Below are positions 1 to 10,933 of a stretch of DNA of 64,000 nt, in pieces. Source of the stretch: Gerris lacustris. Lineage: Eukaryota; Arthropoda; Insecta; Hemiptera; Gerridae. How positions within the stretch are numbered: position 1 is the first letter of the stretch; every line of letters starts with the position of its first letter. The stretch lies in assembly GCA_951217055.1 (NCBI GenBank), contig OX578280.1, forward strand, positions 17,833,394 through 17,897,393, given 5' to 3'. The notes under the pieces are model-generated. The model made no database searches, had not been told where the DNA came from, and was given only the letters and a program-made list of their open reading frames with translations. The position numbers were made by a program, and so were the translations under genes.

Positions 1-484
1 TGAGGGGTATCATATGAAAGGGTACGTCGAGTTTATTACAAAAATATACAATTCTTTGGTTATAACTTTGATAGGGCGAGCGTAGGCAAGTTTGAAGTGG
101 GTGTTAAACGTGTCCCCCCGTCTATCTCGCTTATGTGAAGTTCAAAAAATCTGAAAAAAAGCCTAAACATTCTTCGACCAAAATTAAAGATACCACTTTT
201 TGTAAATTTCGAAAAAAAATATTATTTTTGTTTTTATTGACAAAATACGTTTTTTTATAATTATGGTCTTTTCTATGTATTTATATAAGGTTGTAGTCCG
301 GTTCAGTGGCAAAAAAATACTTTATCAGAGTGTGTTTTGAGAATATCAGACCCTTAGGATAGTTCAAAGTAAGCTTTTTAGCATTTTAAAAAAACACTGT
401 TTATACACTTAACAGTTAAACACTATACAGTGTGGCCTACGGACCCTCGCTGTGTGCTGACTAGAACACACTTGACCTGTTTAT
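1..484 (+). repeat. Interspersed repeat family A, copy 1 (5'-truncated by window edge)
   Basis: This is the right-hand two thirds of a roughly 710-750 bp repeat also present at 32684-33391 and 49664-50414. Shared landmarks are a stretch about a GGGTATCATATGAAAGGGTA box, a C-rich run, and the closing block CGGACCCTCGCTGTGTGCTG followed by CTTGACCTG. The element end is set by the point at which the three copies stop matching. No coding capacity is seen. The superfamily is not assigned. Confidence 0.8.
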
Positions 485-1006
485 CTTGAGAGAGAGGTCC
501 CGGAACGCAGTTCCGCCACGTTCCGCCTCAAATCGAGCCCTGTATAGAAGTAATAAGTAATTGAAAAAATTACTTATAATATGTAATTATACTTTTCTAT
601 CATTTTATTTACGACTAAAAATATGAGAGCGCCACCGTCTCACAAATAGTTCCTCAGCATATTGGTGTAAGGGTTAACCATTTTAGGCATTTAAGAATGA
701 CTTTTGGTTCCGAGCTTACCTAATGTAGTTTTCTTTAAGTTTTGTGTTTTTTTATGTCTGAACCGTACAAAGTGACAGACAGACAGACTGACAAAGGAAC
801 GAAACTATAAGGGTACATTTTATTGGTTTTACCAACGAAACCCTTTTTTTTATAATTTGTATTGGATAACACAACTACAAATTTAAATTGTAACAAATGA
901 TAATGATAATACATAGGTTATGTGGCGGGGATGATATGAAGAAGAAGTAGTCCAGTGACTACACTTCCTTAGCAGTAAATATAGTAAAATAATTATAATA
1001 AAAAAT
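485..1006. other. Intergenic, AT-rich
   Basis: No gene is seen. Around 700-850 there is a short fragment with TTTTGGTTCCGAGCTTACC and a GACAGACAGACTGAC run that resembles family G of this window (see 13838). The remainder is plain AT-rich DNA. Confidence 0.5.
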
Positions 1007-1017
1007 AACTAATAATG

Positions 1018-1227
1018 GGGGCCGGTGTAGCCGAGGGGTTAGCGCACTCGACTCTGTAACCAAGGTCTAAACCCCGACTTTGAGTTCGAATCCCAGCGGG
1101 GTAAGACATGTTTCACACTGATGATCTCATCGATCAGATGAGTAAAGTGGCCGGATAACCCCCGTCCTGTAATAACCCTGGCAGTTGATCAGGACTAAAA
1201 CCAAAAAGAAAAAAAAAACAAAAAAAA
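1018..1227 (+). mobile_element. tRNA-derived SINE, complete copy with 11-bp target duplication
   Basis: The first 80 bases look like a tRNA: an A-box-like TAGCCGAGGGGTTAGCGC at 1028 and a B-box GAGTTCGAATCCC at 1082-1094, the internal RNA polymerase III promoter of tRNA genes. A non-tRNA body of about 100 bp follows, then an A-rich tail. The insert is flanked by the direct repeat AACTAATAATG (1007-1017 and 1228-1238), the mark of LINE-driven retroposition. Related copies lie at 21700-21856 (minus) and 48900-49110 (plus), and they share both the B-box and the body. The head lacks the paired arms of a working tRNA, so it is not called as a tRNA gene. Confidence 0.88.
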
Positions 1228-1669
1228 AACTAATAATGATAAATTGGATTGATGTTACTTATTATAAAAGTTTTGAAATAGACAATAATAATTGATTTTT
1301 TTAAAAAAATAAACAATAATTAAAATGAGGTAAAAGGAAATAAGATATTTTAAGATAAGAGATCTTTAGGCCACCTTCTCTTCAAACGTCTTAGTGGATT
1401 GGTTGGGATAAACTGAGAGGACAGGAGTTGTACAAGAGGATTTTGATGATGGGATATGGATTCATGAAATTTTCTATAAAAAGATACGGTTAGATTTGAA
1501 CAAAGGGCAGATTGAAATCTTCGTGGAGAGTAAGCTTAGAAACATAGAAAGGAGCATTTGGTTATTTTTCTAAGGATTTTTGACTGCAGGATTTGGAGAC
1601 GACGGGAATTGGAAGGCTTGGTGCTGCTCCACACTTCCAGACCGTAGGTCCAAGCTGGTTTTAGAACTA

Positions 1670-2247
1670 CAGGGTGGAGCACGGCAGACGTATGAATTTG
1701 AAAATGTAATAAAACACAGAATGTTACAAATTAATTTTTTTTAAATTTTTTTCCTGATTAAATGACATGGGAAATTTAAATTTACCTAGATTTAAACAAA
1801 GTATCGGATAAGTGGTTCCCCTCACATTGCAAACACAGATTAAGCATTTTTTTTGAAGTTTTTGTGCACTCTTTCGAACATTTCCACTGGAATTTTGGCA
1901 ATTTTGGCTCGCAATGTTGTTCTTGAGGGCTTCCAGGGTTTTGGGACGATCGCTGTACACCAAGGATTTAAGGTATCCCCACAGAAAAAAATCACAAGGA
2001 GCCAAATCAGGCGATCTTGCTGGCCAGTTTAAATCGCCTCTTAAGGAGATGAGACCCCCGGGAAATCTGTCTTGCAAAAAGCTTACGCAAACCCTTGCTG
2101 TGTGGGCTGTGGCCCCGTCCTGCTGAAACGTGGAACATAAACTTCCCGTCCCCCTCTTTCAAACGACCCTACTCTCAAACGTCTAGGACCAATAGGATGG
2201 GAGCAATCCCCTTTTCAAATTCATACGTCTGCCGCGCTCCACCCTGT
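1670..2247 (-). mobile_element. Internally deleted mariner-type transposon, DD41D-like
   Basis: The ends are 35-bp terminal inverted repeats (1670-1704 and 2213-2247, one mismatch) beginning CAGGGTGGAGC, each bordered by the dinucleotide TA, the target site of the Tc1/mariner superfamily. At 578 bp the element is far shorter than an autonomous mariner (about 1.3 kb). It keeps only the 3' part of its transposase gene on the minus strand. Confidence 0.92.
1724..2163 (-). pseudogene. C-terminal transposase remnant of the mariner element
   Basis: The minus-strand frame stays open from a stop near 2164 to 1724. It contains FQQDGATAHTA, the second-aspartate motif, and then RSPDLAPCDFFLWGYLKS, the third-aspartate motif typical of insect mariner transposases. 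Counting residues, 41 lie between the D of QQD and the D of PCD, a DD41D spacing, as in the rosa group rather than the DD34D of classical mariners. The N-terminal DNA-binding domain and first catalytic D are gone, so the protein cannot be active. Confidence 0.88.
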
Positions 2248-2249
2248 AC

Positions 2250-3408
2250 ATTATAAATACGAAACTTACCAACGAAATCCTAAGAAGGTAAAATCCCAAA
2301 ACTAGTAAATTTTACTTGCCTATCTGTGCCGTCTTAACAAAAGTTTTAGCTAATAATAGAGTAGAAGATTCAGCTACTTTAGTCATCTATCTATCCTCTT
2401 ATGCGATCTATATTTCTAGAAATAGAACTTGTATTACTGATCTTTGGACTGTGGTTTGTTCTAGACTCTAGACTGTCTTTAACTCTTTGTAAAACACTGT
2501 AAAACACAGATCTCACGTATATTGAATCACACTCTTAAAAAATACAGCCTTAAGATACACTAGCGCATTCTATTTTACTGTGAGTCACGATTAATAGAGT
2601 TTTGCTTACTGCCAGCTAGGATTGACCGCGCACTTGATTATAGCATTGATATTTCTTTTTCAACTTCGTGATCATTAATATGTATAACAACATAACTCGC
2701 GGGAGATAGAGTTGTGTTTTCTCTTTCTAGCTTTTATCATATTAAAATTACATACAATAATACGATAGAATGTATTACAGAAGAAAATGGAGCGGTACAA
2801 GTTTAAGTTCTACGAGGATAATCATTCATAAACTTCTTAAGAAGAATTTGTTGTTACAAGTTGGTTATCTTAAAACATTATGAAGACAACTTCTATATAC
2901 TAAATCTAGTTAAGGAAGCTTAAAACTTTAAAAGGTTTCAGCTTTCTTCTCTTTAAAATCTTATCATCCCTGCATGCAGTACATACGCTTAAAACACACC
3001 TTCCACATAAAAGTTATAGATTTAGCAGTTTTTTTTTAAAGAAAATTATGAAAAACTCTCTTACAATTATATTTAAATATTAGCATTAGAAGATTTGTTG
3101 GATTTTTCACTTTTGTTTAATTTTATTTCTATGTAAATTAGGTTTTAACACTAATAAGTATTAGACATAACAGTATTAGATATAATATCTTTTCTAAAAA
3201 TTTTCTTTTTGGAATATGTATAATTTACAGTCATTAACCCCAATATTACATACTATTACATAATTATAAATGTGAAAATAATTTAAAATTTGGAAAAGGA
3301 AACAATTAATACTTTTCTTTGAAAGGCAGATATTACAGTTAAACCAGACAACTTACAGTTAATAATTCATATAAAAATGCCATTTTTCAAAACTGGTCTT
3401 ATTTTCAA
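2250..3408. other. Intergenic, no feature seen
   Basis: AT-rich DNA without a recognisable gene, tandem array or copy of the repeat families found elsewhere in the window. A run of about 20 T at 3412-3432 precedes the next tandem array. Confidence 0.5.
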
Positions 3409-3434
3409 CCTTTTTTTTTTTTTTTTTTTTTTGT

Positions 3435-3852
3435 TTGTTTCTGTATTCTCATTTAAGTTGTATCTATGCGCAAAATTTGGGGAAGATTAAATGACGGGAA
3501 ATGGTTCAAAATTGGGGTAATAGGTGTGCGATGAAACTTAAAAAGCAAATAAATTTGACGCCATTTTGTTTTTGTTTTTATTTTTTTTGGTTTCTGTATT
3601 CTTCACCTTAGTTTTATTTATGTGCAAAATTTGGGGAAGATTAAATGACGATAAGTGGTTCAAAATTGGGGTAATAGGTGTGCGATGAAACTTAAAAAGC
3701 AAATAAATTTGACGCCATTTTTTTTTTTTTTTTGGTTTCTGTATTCTTCGCCATAGTTGTTTCTATGTGCAAAATTTGGGGAAGATTGAATCACGGGAAG
3801 TGGTATAAGATTGGGGAAACGGAAATGTGCGATGAAACTTACAAAGCAAAGT
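3435..3852 (+). repeat. Three-copy tandem repeat, unit about 145-155 bp
   Basis: Three head-to-tail units start near 3435, 3590 and 3735. Each begins with GTTTCTGTATTCT, contains GCAAAATTTGGGGAAGATT and GTGCGATGAAACTTA, and the first two end in AAATTTGACGCCATTTT followed by a T-run. The first two units are the closest pair; the third has diverged. Confidence 0.88.
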
Positions 3853-3864
3853 AATATAAGACCA

Positions 3865-4684
3865 GTAAAAAGACAAACTTTCTCATATACGAGTTCATAA
3901 TTATGTAGCCTAGTGTTTTCTATTGATTAGTTTTCGCGTTTTCGTTGGTACATTTAATTAATATTGAACATTATATCAAAATTTATCATAAAAATAACTC
4001 AATCAAAATTTATCATAATAATTCTCGGTGGGGAATGAACCCGGCCTCCCTCCTTCCGCGTTTAAGGCTATTTTCTCAGGAACTAGATTTTTCCCGAGAA
4101 AACGACTTATAAAATTTTTTTTAAAAAATTGTCGGAACCTTTTTCAAGAAATATTTTTGTTTCACATTTTTCTCTAGGTTTAGCGCCCCCAAATTTGGAG
4201 CTTAAATTTATTTCTCGATTTCACCTCGGGATATGAATTTCCTGAACTTGTAAGTAAAATTTTGTCAAAATCGGTCCAGTAGTTTATAGCTCCAGGCGTC
4301 TGCATAGACAACAGACAGACATTTTTTTGGACCTCAAAACGTGTAAATCCTCAAAATCGAATTTTCGCATCACAATACTTTTTCTTTATAGAAAGTACTT
4401 TAATTTGTTTTTGGGGAGTAGCGCCCCCAAATTTGGAGCTAAAATTCATTTCTCGATTTCGCCTCGGGGTATGATTTTTCTGAACATGTATCCCAAATTT
4501 CGTCAAAATCGGCCCAGTAGTTCAGGCTCTAAACATCTGCACAGACGACAGAGAGATAACAGTCAGACGACAGACATTTTTTTAAAAAACACTTTTTTAA
4601 ACTCAGGGGACCTCAAAACGTGTAAATCCATCATTTGGAATTTTCGCGCTAACACAATACTGTTTCATTATTTGAGAAAGTAAT
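3865..4684 (+). repeat. Interspersed repeat family B, copy 1, with internal duplication
   Basis: Family B is defined by a left half with CAAACTTTCTCATATACGAG and a GGGGAATcGAACCCGGC box, and a right half with CCCCCAAATTTGGAGC, CTCGATTTCACCTCGGG, AATCGGTCCAGTAGTTTA and GACCTCAAAACGTGTAAATC. In this copy the right half occurs twice in tandem (about 4180-4400 and 4405-4680). Other copies are near 23190, 35366, 37100, 40725 (minus) and 47521 (minus). The GAATCGAACCC box is the reverse complement of a polymerase III B-box, which may point to a tRNA-derived component. That is not proven. Confidence 0.8.
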
Positions 4685-5325
4685 AAAATTGAATTAGAAG
4701 TAAATTTAAGAGGTAGTTTGTTAATTAAAACATAAAAGAATGTTCGATATAGCTTCAATATGGCTGTTAGTTAAAAACATTTATTTTTTTCTATTTTTGT
4801 GGTATACTTATAATTTTCAATATTAATAACGATTGATTATATATACAGCAATTATACTTGGAACTTTAAAAACAATTTTGTTGTATTATCTTGAATGTTT
4901 GATAAATTATGAAACATCAATTTATTTATATTATCAGAAGTATGTTTTACATAATTCTAAGCGACTAGCTTAGTCATTATTGATTATACTAATACTCGTT
5001 TCTTCAGTAAAAAATAAAAAAAATCTGGTTTTGACTGTTTTTTTTATTATCTTTTTTTTAAAAAAAACACACATTCATTTTATTTATTTTATTTCATTTA
5101 TTTAATTATTTGAATTTTGGCGGTATTTTGACAGATGTTTGTCAAACTTTGACGTTTAACAAAAGTATCGCAGTAATTAATGATTATGTTCGCTTATTAC
5201 TTTTAAACTAAATAATGGAATTTCATCGGTTTTTTTTATATTTGTTCCTTATTTTTTACCGGTTCCAACGATATGCTATAAGTAAAAAACGTATTTATAC
5301 TTTCGGTATATTATTAACCGTCAAT
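4685..5325. other. Intergenic, AT-rich
   Basis: No gene or assigned repeat. Homopolymer-rich stretches (poly-A/T) lie around 5010-5110. Confidence 0.45.
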
Positions 5326-5329
5326 GTTT

Positions 5330-5797
5330 CAAAATTCAGAAATCGATAATTTAAAAATGGCGGCCAACATCAAAATTAATTTTGTTTATCATACAGAGAG
5401 GCACATTCCTGCCAAATTTCAACTCAATCGGATCACTTTTAGATTTTTAACGTTTTTGGTTTAATTTTATTATAAACTGTTTATTTTATTATAAACTCAA
5501 CAAACTTATTATAACTGTTTATTTTATTATAAACTCAACAAACTGGGTTCAAGGTGGCGGAAAATATTGATTTTCCGGGCGGCACAACTACAAGTAAGGA
5601 TTGATTTTTCTGCTAAGTTTCAACTCTCTAGGTCCTAGGTTAAATACCCTGGGTGCTACGATGATCACTTACAGTCGTCATGCTGAAATCCACTCAGGAG
5701 GTCTTAAAACACCCAAAACGAATAATTCAGTTGAAATCTCGAAAAAATATTTTGGGTGAAAACGATTCTTTTCCTACCGTAGGTAAGGAAAAGTAAA
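5330..5797 (+). repeat. Interspersed repeat family P, copy 1
   Basis: It shares with 31630-31945 and 57860-58375 the ordered landmarks GGCACAACTAC, AAGTTTCAACTCTCTAG, CACCCAAAACGAATAATTC, AAATCTCG, TTTTGGGTGAAAACGATTC and a terminal AAGGAAAAGTAAA. The left part contains GGCGGCCAACATC, and an internal near-duplication of TTTATTTTATTATAAACTC sits at 5480-5540. No coding content. Confidence 0.75.
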
Positions 5798-5799
5798 AA

Positions 5800-6600
5800 A
5801 AAAAATAAAATAAAATAAAATAATACAATTTATTGGACTAAAATTTAATTTTCGAAAGAGTATACAAACGATTAAATCTAAAACAGTTAAAGAGTAAACG
5901 CGTGTACGGATGCAAACGTCTAAAGCAACTTTTATTCTACCTTTTAATAAATGAAAAGAATTGAGGAACTAATCTCATACAAATCGCTGAAATGTTTCAC
6001 ATGTTGCAATCTAAACTTAAATATTCAGACAAAACTAAAAAATAAAACAGGTGTGATAAATAATAATAATGTAAAGGAAAACAATAATTGAGCATGGGAA
6101 ATCAGAAAGAAATGGAATGATTTACAATTCTACCAAATAACCGGTTAAAAAGGAAGTTGGATATCCAATTCGGCATCGTTTCTCAAACCAGTTTAGTAGA
6201 TTATAGGCGTAACATATTAAGGCGTTTTATTATAATCTTTTTATTACTTGTTCTATAGATTCGATGATTACTTTATGTAATGTTTCATAATTCCTGTTAG
6301 TGGTATTCCTTTACCACTATTTTATTTTTTATTTTTATTTAGTACGTAACAGGTTACTGGTTACTTTTACTTTATTACGCGTTGATAACTTTTAGACCTT
6401 TATTGACATCTAATCTGACCAATTCAACTATAAACAGAGTAAGTATAGCTATTACGATAAAATAGAACTGTCATTCACAGGAAATTGAGGAAAATAAAAG
6501 TAATAATAGTTTTTTGATCATCTTTATAGTATAACAATAACGTAATCTGTAGCCGTAATATTAAATATTCAATTTTTTTATTCTAGTTCTACTACAGATT
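5800..6600. other. Intergenic, no feature seen
   Basis: AT-rich DNA with no recognisable gene, RNA gene or member of the window's repeat families. Confidence 0.5.
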
Positions 6601-6616
6601 ATTTCTCCACATTACA

Positions 6617-6676
6617 ATTTATGACATTTTGCGACATTTCTTGACATTTTTTTTGACATTCTGCGACATTTTTAAA
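6617..6676 (+). repeat. Short degenerate tandem of GACATTYYGC
   Basis: Five imperfect copies of a decamer with GACATTTTGC / GACATTTCTT / GACATTTTTT / GACATTCTGC / GACATTTTTA occur head to tail. Confidence 0.6.
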
Positions 6677-6946
6677 TAGCACTCACATCTGAATTTCTAA
6701 GATCTACATAATCGAGTTGACGATGAAAAAGTCCGTCGCTCTTTGGTTCATAGGGCCCGAACCGTTAAAGCTAAAGTGCTGAAATTTGGATAACTGGTGC
6801 AATTTTTTGACCCAACCACGGGAAAAATTTACAGATGTTAAAAATTAAAAATGCGCATGTGCAAATCGCAAAAATATGGTAAACTCAAAAAATGTTTCTT
6901 AATAATTTTCGAGTGGGGTATCAAATGAAAGCTGCTGAAGAGTAGG

Positions 6947-6950
<4 letters not shown>

Positions 6951-7028
<78 letters not shown>
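6951..7028. repeat. (AT)n microsatellite, about 39 dinucleotides
   Basis: An uninterrupted AT dinucleotide run of about 78 bp. It is likely length-polymorphic. Confidence 0.98.
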
Positions 7029-7029
<1 letters not shown>

Positions 7030-7036
<7 letters not shown>

Positions 7037-9100
7037 GCTTTTTAAATTTTGCATTCCTTATTGGTTAAATAAATCAAAATATACCCCCAAAAAAATGCCC
7101 CCCCCCCAACCACTATATAACGGTTGGTACTAAAATTTCTAAATAATTTATGCATACCTTACTGTGGGGCGATGAAAATTTTCGGAAAAATGTCATTTAT
7201 CTTGTCGTTATTACCAATAAAAAACATTGTGACCCCCCGGGAGATCGAACCCGGGACCCTTGAGATCAAAGAAAAAAAAATCATAATTACATAACGGGTA
7301 TGCGTAAACATCTACAAAACCCTAAAAAGTACTTGGATGCAAGTACTTCCCTGTGATTATTGTTTATATACTATAGATGTTAATTTCCGGATGCCCAGGT
7401 ATAGCTTGTAAATTAATTTAAAAAAAAAATTTTTTTTTTTACATTTTCATCCCTAAAGACCAACTAAAAGAATAAGAATATAGTTTTTTGCTTTTAAATC
7501 GTAAAAACTATTTTTAATTCTTAAAAACACTGCTTTTAAACTTGGAAAAAATATACTATAACATTTTAAAGGTTACATTGTTTTGTCGATACGGTTTCGA
7601 TTATTGACCTAGGTCTTACAAAAGCAAGTGTGGAGTGTACCTTCTTTTCGTAACCAATCCTGGAAGTCTCAGAAAGAAATCAACTAAAATTGTTTTCCTG
7701 CCTTATTAAGATTTAAGGGAAGGTTATTGACCTTCCCTTTCAAGTTAAGTTCAAGCGACAATCTGGTTTTTTGCTTGAAATGTCAAAATTCCTTTTTTTG
7801 CCATTATAAGTTATTATACTGAGTTCCTGAAACAAAATGATGTTACTTCATTAGAAAGTTTATTTTGACGACTGATACTGGAATTCACTTTTTAAATGTA
7901 TTTCCTGGATGGGAAGGTGGGCAAGAAGTACGTTTGGGTTCTTTCATTCGAAGCAAGAACTGGTAGGCTGGCCTATCAGGTCTTCGGATACTAGAGATCC
8001 GTCAATGAACGATCGTTCAGTACAGTCAGAAAGACAAGGGTAGACGGTAGCGACGAAGGAAACCGAAGCAGGTTATTGAACGAGTTCAAGCTTTCACTAG
8101 ATATAACAGTCACTTCCTCAAGACCTCACCTCTAGAAGACTTAATCTTGCAAGAGAGAAGTCGTCTATCAAGATACCACGAGACTTCTCGGAAATTGCAT
8201 TACGATTCCGGTTCTCTAACGGGGAATAATAAAGCATATATACTTCATCACACCTCAAGAAGAAGAAAAATAAAAAAAAAGATGGAGGATGTCTTTCAAT
8301 GTACCAATCACCTGCACTTTAATAAGGTGAAGAAAAACACTTGGAGCTAAAAAAAAAAATCCAATAAAGAACGTGTTATAAAGACGGGAGGTGAACTAGA
8401 AATGTAACTAGGTCTTGAGAGATGTAATAAAGAATAGATTGAAAACGAAAGTATATTGGCCAATATAGCAAAGAACAATAGGAACAGACAAGAAATAAAA
8501 TATGACTGGAGACCGCAATAACCTAACACATTCACATATTTATTATACATTGCATATAATATATAAATATTATTCTCTTTTGTTTCCCTTATTACGTAAG
8601 ATAGTGAATCTCCACTCTTGCTTTTTTTACTTTTCGATTTATTTTGTTGTTTCTTAATGCATAACATACTAAAGGTTCCACTAAGGTTTCTTTTCACAGA
8701 TGTTCAATGTTTTTATGACTAAGCTTATTACATTTTTTTTAGAATCTACAAATACCAATATTTTAACCACCCAATTAATGCTAATAATATGCTTAATTCA
8801 ATTCAAATTGAAAAAGGTTAAGTTAACAAAATACAATGTAATCTTATGTTAAATAATAATTTCAGTGAATAACTATCAGAATAAATCTGTTTTAACATCG
8901 ATATGTTTTAGGAGACAGAAGAAATTTCAAAATAGAAAAAAAATAACCTGAAAAAAGTGACGCTAGTACAAGGAAGTTAGAATCTAACAGGAGATCGCTT
9001 AGTTTTTACTTTTAGTACCATATTTCACCACTAGAGGTCGACCAATAAGTTATGGCAGCGCTAGTGTTGTTGTTTTTGTGTCATCTAGAGTCAGTCTATA
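7030..9100. other. Intergenic, no supported gene
   Basis: A CCCGGG-centred box with GAGATCGAACCCGGGA sits at 7236-7262 and resembles the reverse of a tRNA B-box, but no tRNA fold surrounds it. Region 7900-8220 is less AT-rich than its surroundings and has a short open frame at 8147-8350, but no recognisable protein motif, so it is not called. Confidence 0.45.
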
Positions 9101-9107
9101 ATAAAAC

Positions 9108-9328
9108 GAGCTGTTAAGCCTGTGGTCACGGGCTTAATTTATATTTAAAAAAAAATAAAATTAATTCAAATATCTGTTTAGATAAGTTATTATATCTATT
9201 TCAAGACCAACAAATCACATCACACATTTATTTTTATTGGAATAAATGTGGTTGCTTTAGCTTAGCAATAACAAATCATTTCGATGTGCGTCGCGTCGTC
9301 GTCGGGACACTACTCGATTATATAAATA
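9108..9328 (+). repeat. Interspersed repeat family N, copy 1, with terminal hairpin
   Basis: This is an inverted counterpart of 62940-63155. Both share GAGTAGTGT / ACACTACTC, TTTGTTATTGCTAAGCTAA (or complement), TTTATTCCAATAAA and a hairpin near one end. Here the hairpin is TTAAGCC...GGGCTTAA at 9115-9138, with a GTG/CAC extension. No coding content. Confidence 0.8.
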
Positions 9329-9368
9329 AAATATACTTCTGTCAAAATTCTTTTTTTTTTTTGTTTTT

Positions 9369-9999
9369 TACTACGTTTTTATTAGCTTGCTTTCTTGTTT
9401 GTTTGTTTGTCCGGTACAAATCTGGCAATCGATTTCTAACTAACTTCCCGAATAGCTAGACATTTGAAACTTTTAGCATAGCTCAGAACACGATGACAAT
9501 GCATTATTTTAATACTTTTAGCCATCTTTCAGTAGAATTTAATTGGTTTTTAGCCAATTTTGCTGTATGGAAAGTTAGTTCGGAAAAAAGCCGCAAGTTA
9601 TTTTATTTGTTTTGCCATGTCCCTTAAATATGAATATAAAGATTGTAAATACAATCCTCATTTTGACGGGTTTCAAATTTGTGATTTTATAAATGAGAGA
9701 TAAACATCGAATGAAAGCAAAACAGGAAATATATCGATTGTATTATTTATATTATTTCAAATATATCGATGGCACGGTTTAGATTTGGTGTTGGGGAGAT
9801 CCGTTGTACAAACATTTGTCCTTTTGTGTTTAAGATTAGTTCTCTAGATGGTTGTCATTTATGTGAAGTAAATAAATTTGGAACTATTTTTTGTTTCACT
9901 AACATTATATATTATATAACAGTAACAATTATATTATCAACATTATATACGATTCAACAGAAAATTTAAAAACGTAGTATATAAAAAGTTCTTTTTATC
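9369..9999 (+). mobile_element. Non-autonomous element family E, copy 1 (full length)
   Basis: The ends carry short inverted repeats TACTACGTTTTTA (9369) and TAAAAACGTAGTA (9967-9979), followed by a small palindrome AAAAAGTTCTTTTT at about 9984-9997. The interior has a (TTTG)n stretch, a CCAGATTTGTACCGGACAAA-type box and ATCGATGGCACGGTTTAGA. Copies at 15008-15446 (minus, shortened) and 30382-31007 (minus, full length) confirm both boundaries. A 66-codon open frame inside (9769) has no recognisable motif. Confidence 0.85.
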
Positions 10000-10933
10000 T
10001 TGAAATTATTTATTACTATATTTCGCCAATTGGAGTGAACATAAAAACATAGACATGATTGAGTATTTTTCCATGAAGTGGAGAATTTTTTTATTATTAA
10101 ATTTTTGGCATTGTAAGACCGATATTTTTCCATTTACCTTTATTTACCTTATTTGTATTTGTTTTTTGAATTTATAATAACTTTTAAAAACAATTATTTA
10201 AATCAATAACAAGCGTATAATCTGTATTTTTAAAATTGCAATGACCCTTAGGTATTAATTTAGTCAGATGACGTTATTTTCGGCCAAAAAAAAAACAACG
10301 AACAAATAATTTTAGCTTGGCATGAAATTTGTGTAGATTTTCAAAAAGCGATTAAAATTGATGGTTATGTAATTTAATTGTATTTGGAAGTTTGATTTTT
10401 AAAGTATAGAAAACAAAAATCACAATAGCATTATGTAAAAAATAAAAAAAATACTATCGACAATACCCTTTCACTAAACCTTGTTTTGTTTTTTTGACTT
10501 CTTTCTAGTTTTTTGTCGTAAGTAGGTAAAGTTAAGGCAATATCTCACGGGTTAATTTCAGTAAATTAAAGCCCATTTTAGGTATTATAATTTTAAAGCT
10601 GTGGAATATTTCTCACAGACAAAGGTATATAATTTTTCATGTATTTAAATCACTTATAGTAATATAGTAATGAATATTCTCACTGATTTAGGTAAATAGA
10701 ATTGAATTGTTAATTAATTTGTAAGTATTTGCGGTAAGAAGGCTCATGATGTCTATAATATTATAGCTTTTTTGAATCTTTTCGTTCTTCAATGTAATTA
10801 TTTCATCACGCAAAAAAGGATATCGAATCTTCATTTAATAAGCGAATATTAGCAAGCCTGAATTTAACTGAGAATATTAAACTATATTATTAGAGCTAAC
10901 ATACTTGAAATGTCGCTCGCAGGTATAGAGAAT
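10000..10933. other. Intergenic, AT-rich
   Basis: No gene or assigned repeat is visible. Confidence 0.45.

Noticed and set aside
1018..1094. tRNA gene
   Set aside because: A- and B-box are present, but acceptor, D and anticodon arms do not pair, and the unit continues into a SINE body with A-tail and target duplication.
7236..7262. tRNA fragment at GATCGAACCCGGGA
   Set aside because: Only a B-box-like word in a CCCGGG palindrome is seen; no arms and no A-box at the right distance.
8147..8350. 67-codon frame in a less AT-rich segment
   Set aside because: Low-complexity Lys-rich tail, no motif, no splice support.
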